Source: an uncultured Prevotella sp.
GTDB taxonomy: Bacteria > Bacteroidota > Bacteroidia > Bacteroidales > Bacteroidaceae
Assembly: GCA_900546575.1 (NCBI GenBank)
Contig: URDM01000067.1
Span: forward strand, 1-16,283
DNA: 16,283 nt
Direction of reading: 5' to 3'
Shown one piece after another: positions 14,842 through 16,283 of the stretch. A model generated the notes under the pieces. It saw only the letters and a program-made list of their open reading frames with translations, was not told the DNA's origin and made no database searches. The position numbers and the translations under genes were made by a program. The first letter of the stretch is position 1. Each line of letters opens with the position of its first letter.

Positions 14842-14854
14842 TAACATATAAGAT

Positions 14855-15013
14855 ATGGCAAAGAAAGCGGTCGCTACCCTCCGTGAAGGTACATCGGACG
14901 GTCGCGCATATACAAAGGTTATCAAGATGGTAAGAAGCGAGAAGACTGGCGCTTACATCTTTGACGAGCGTATGGTTCCTAACGAAGCTGTTAAGGACTT
15001 TTTCAAGAAGTAA
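14855..15013 (+). CDS. DUF4295 family protein, ribosome-associated
   Basis: A 52-aa lysine-rich protein beginning MAKKAVATLREGTSDGRAY, then KVIKMVRSEKTGAYIFDERM, ending FFKK. It matches DUF4295, a Bacteroidota-specific family that almost always follows rpmB-rpmG. From memory, a Flavobacterium ribosome structure reported an extra Bacteroidia ribosomal protein called bL38; whether that is this family should be verified. Position in the operon and basic, Lys-rich make-up support a ribosomal role. It is followed after 23 nt by an intrinsic terminator. Confidence 0.92.
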   Translation: MAKKAVATLREGTSDGRAYTKVIKMVRSEKTGAYIFDERMVPNEAVKDFFKK

Positions 15014-15036
15014 AATTCTAGAATAAAATATTGATG

Positions 15037-15072
15037 AAGAGTGTCGAGCATTTGTTTCGACACTCTTTTTTT
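15037..15072 (+). terminator. Intrinsic terminator of the ribosomal-protein operon
   Basis: AAGAGTGTCGA (15037-15047) pairs perfectly with TCGACACTCTT (15057-15067) around a 9-nt loop and is followed by a T-run to 15072. Confidence 0.95.
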
Positions 15073-15294
15073 ATGTCTGTGTGCTTGACGTTCCCGGGCT
15101 TTTGTGTTTGTGTCTTTGTCTGTTTTGTATAATGTAGCGGCTTGTGGGGGATTTTTGCTAAGCGTGGTTTGCAAATCGTTTTATGGGTTAAGGTAGGGGT
15201 GTTTTAAAGGGCCTTAAATGTGTATTTGATTGATATACATCGTGTTATCTATGTCAAGAAAACCCTAAAAAAGGTGAAGTTATGGTTTGTAAAC
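15073..15294. other. Intergenic stretch with no recognised gene
   Basis: This stretch of about 220 nt between the terminator and the next promoter is G/T-rich on the + strand (15073-15200). I see no credible ORF, tRNA or strong hairpin in it. Confidence 0.6.
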
Positions 15295-15325
15295 TTGCAC
15301 AACTCGCGATTTTTGTGTAATTTTG
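15295..15325 (+). promoter_or_regulatory. Promoter upstream of the lytic-transglycosylase gene or an ncRNA
   Basis: TTG at 15295-15297, a 20-nt spacer and TAATTTTG at 15318-15325 match the Bacteroidota consensus. It lies about 260 nt before the next start codon, so it drives either a long leader or a separate small RNA. Confidence 0.7.
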
Positions 15326-15330
15326 CAAGC

Positions 15331-15586
15331 GATAATTAAAAGGAAGTCGTGTCTCGATTATATGTAGACGGTCTTCTGAAAGTATCTAACGGAATTTATA
15401 TAGGTGTTGGATAACGTCTTTGGTTGCACCTATAGTGGATGTGTCTTTCGGTATAGTTTTCAGGGTAAGAATTCCTTGATTTATATGATTAAGATGCTTT
15501 ATACATACTATCGTCTGTTCTTGAGGTAGGAATAGGGGATAGAGGTATTTAAGAGAGCGTGTCCGGGTTCCACAAAGAACAAACTA
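15331..15586 (+). ncRNA. Long 5' leader or small RNA of unknown class
   Basis: About 255 nt lie between the expected transcription start and the lytic-transglycosylase start. A perfect 8-bp helix, TATAGGTG (15399-15406) with CACCTATA (15427-15434), caps a 20-nt apical region. It can sit inside an outer helix GGAATT (15391-15396) with AATTCC (15470-15475), and CTGAAA (15376-15381) can alternatively pair with TTTCAG (15458-15463). No intrinsic terminator separates it from the downstream gene, favouring a leader. I do not recognise a known riboswitch or 6S-type fold. Confidence 0.4.
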
Positions 15587-16039
15587 ATGATTAAAATTAT
15601 TAAGGAAATTGTTTTAACTTTATGCTTATTTGTAGTGAGCCCAGTAATGGGTGCAAACAACGTGTCTTCTAATGAGGCTTCTGGTCAGTCGGGCTTCGAT
15701 TGGAATCCTGTAATTCAGGCTATAGTTCAGGTTGAAAGTGAGGGTAACACCAAGGCTGTGAGTGGAAACTCATGCGGTGCAATGCAGATTACTCCGATAT
15801 TGGTAAAGGAGTGTAACGAAATTCTTAAGAAGCGTAAGAGCAAGAAGCGCTTCACCCTTCGTGACAGATTCAGTCTGGAGAAATCTAAGGAAATGTTTAT
15901 CCTTATTCAGTCGCATTTTAATCCCTTAAATGACATAGAAATGGCAATCCGTTCATGGAATGGTGGTGTCCGTTATAATGTCAAGCGAACTCAGAGATAC
16001 TTTGAGAAGGTGATGAAGTGCTTGAACGCACAAAAATAA
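15587..16039 (+). CDS. Small secreted lytic-transglycosylase-like protein (SLT domain)
   Basis: A 150-aa protein with an N-terminal signal sequence: MIKIIKE, then a hydrophobic core IVLTLCLFVVSPV, with likely cleavage after MGA near residue 23. The mature part resembles the goose-lysozyme-like SLT fold: VQVESEGNTKAVSGNSCGAMQITP (47-70) in which Glu50 is the candidate catalytic acid, and AIRSWNGG (120-127) near the end. Such enzymes cleave peptidoglycan glycan strands in the periplasm. It is shorter than typical Slt or MltC/E proteins and has a Lys/Arg-rich middle (KKRKSKKR, 81-88). Upstream is a long leader; downstream, a tRNA. It is a solitary gene whose exact role, such as wall remodelling or assembly of an envelope machine, cannot be told from here. 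Confidence 0.8.
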   Translation: MIKIIKEIVLTLCLFVVSPVMGANNVSSNEASGQSGFDWNPVIQAIVQVESEGNTKAVSGNSCGAMQITPILVKECNEILKKRKSKKRFTLRDRFSLEKSKEMFILIQSHFNPLNDIEMAIRSWNGGVRYNVKRTQRYFEKVMKCLNAQK

Positions 16040-16132
16040 TTGAAGTAAAGATGTAGAGGTATGCTGATTTCTTGTTGTATGTCAATTTTAGTATATTAGA
16101 CAGAAAAAAGTAATAAAAAACACCGTAAAAGA

Positions 16133-16164
16133 TTTGGCGGTTTGGGAAATAAGTACTACCTTTG
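16133..16164 (+). promoter_or_regulatory. Promoter of the tRNA-Lys gene
   Basis: TTTG at 16133-16136, a 20-nt spacer and TACCTTTG at 16157-16164 fit the Bacteroidota consensus. The tRNA begins 45 nt downstream of the -7 element. Confidence 0.75.
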
Positions 16165-16209
16165 CACTCGCAATTCAGAAATGAGGTTGCTGACAGTAAA
16201 ATTAAAGCT

Positions 16210-16282
16210 GCACCCTTAGCTCAGTTGGTAGAGCAACTGACTCTTAATCAGTGGGTCTAGGGTTCGAATCCCTAAGGGTGTA
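16210..16282 (+). tRNA. tRNA-Lys (anticodon CTT)
   Basis: A full cloverleaf can be drawn. The acceptor GCACCCT (16210-16216) pairs with AGGGTGT (16275-16281), with a G-U first pair. The D arm is GCTC/GAGC (16219-16234). The anticodon arm ACTGA/TCAGT (16236-16252) carries loop CTCTTAA with anticodon CTT at 16243-16245. The variable loop is GGGTC and the T arm TAGGG/CCCTA holds loop TTCGAAT. Discriminator A73 is 16282. Whether CCA is encoded cannot be judged because the window ends at 16283. Confidence 0.97.
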
Positions 16283-16283
16283 C

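Overview
The window looks like a chromosomal segment of a Bacteroidales bacterium, most likely Prevotella or a close relative. Five promoters fit the Bacteroidota primary-sigma pattern (TTTG or TTG, 19-20 nt, then TAnnTTTG). Shine-Dalgarno sequences are almost absent in front of genes, start sites are A-rich, and rpmB-rpmG is followed by the Bacteroidota-specific DUF4295 gene. The genus is inferred from general sequence character, not proven. All recognised genes are on the + strand.

Region 1 (1-1023) is an accessory margin. It has the 3' end of a protein resembling DUF3987/VapE-type accessory replication proteins and a small DUF5675 gene. The two are separated by an unusual intergenic region of 7-nt repeats in inverted orientation with embedded triloop hairpins. 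A strong 16-bp hairpin closes the region.

Region 2 (1071-7810) is a complete histidine-utilisation operon, ftcD-hutU-hutH-hutI, behind one clear promoter with a palindrome at the expected transcription start. HutH makes urocanate from histidine, HutU makes imidazolone propionate, HutI makes formiminoglutamate, and the fused FtcD moves the formimino group to tetrahydrofolate and deaminates it. The end products are glutamate, ammonia and 5,10-methenyl-THF. A second copy of the 7-nt repeat/hairpin architecture sits between ftcD and hutU, and an 8-nt repeat precedes hutH. hutH and hutI overlap by ATGA.

Region 3 (7849-14216) starts with a promoter placed almost on the start codon of a DMP19/DUF4375 gene. 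It continues with smpB (ribosome rescue), a short metH (B12-dependent methionine synthase without the reactivation domain), map, tsaD (t6A tRNA modification) and a pncC-like CinA C-terminal gene. Short gaps suggest metH-map-tsaD, possibly with pncC, are co-transcribed. MetH is a plausible consumer of the folate one-carbon units made by the hut operon, but the two are separate transcription units as far as can be seen.

Region 4 (14300-15072) is a ribosomal-protein operon: promoter, rpmB (bL28), rpmG (bL33), a 52-aa DUF4295 gene and a classic intrinsic terminator.

Region 5 (15073-16283) holds about 500 nt without a recognised gene, including a promoter and a long leader (about 255 nt) before a small secreted lytic-transglycosylase-like gene. 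It ends with a tRNA-Lys(CTT) gene and its promoter at the window edge. Apart from the repeat/hairpin architecture and the long leader, the gene content is ordinary core metabolism and translation, and no clear novel multi-gene system was seen.
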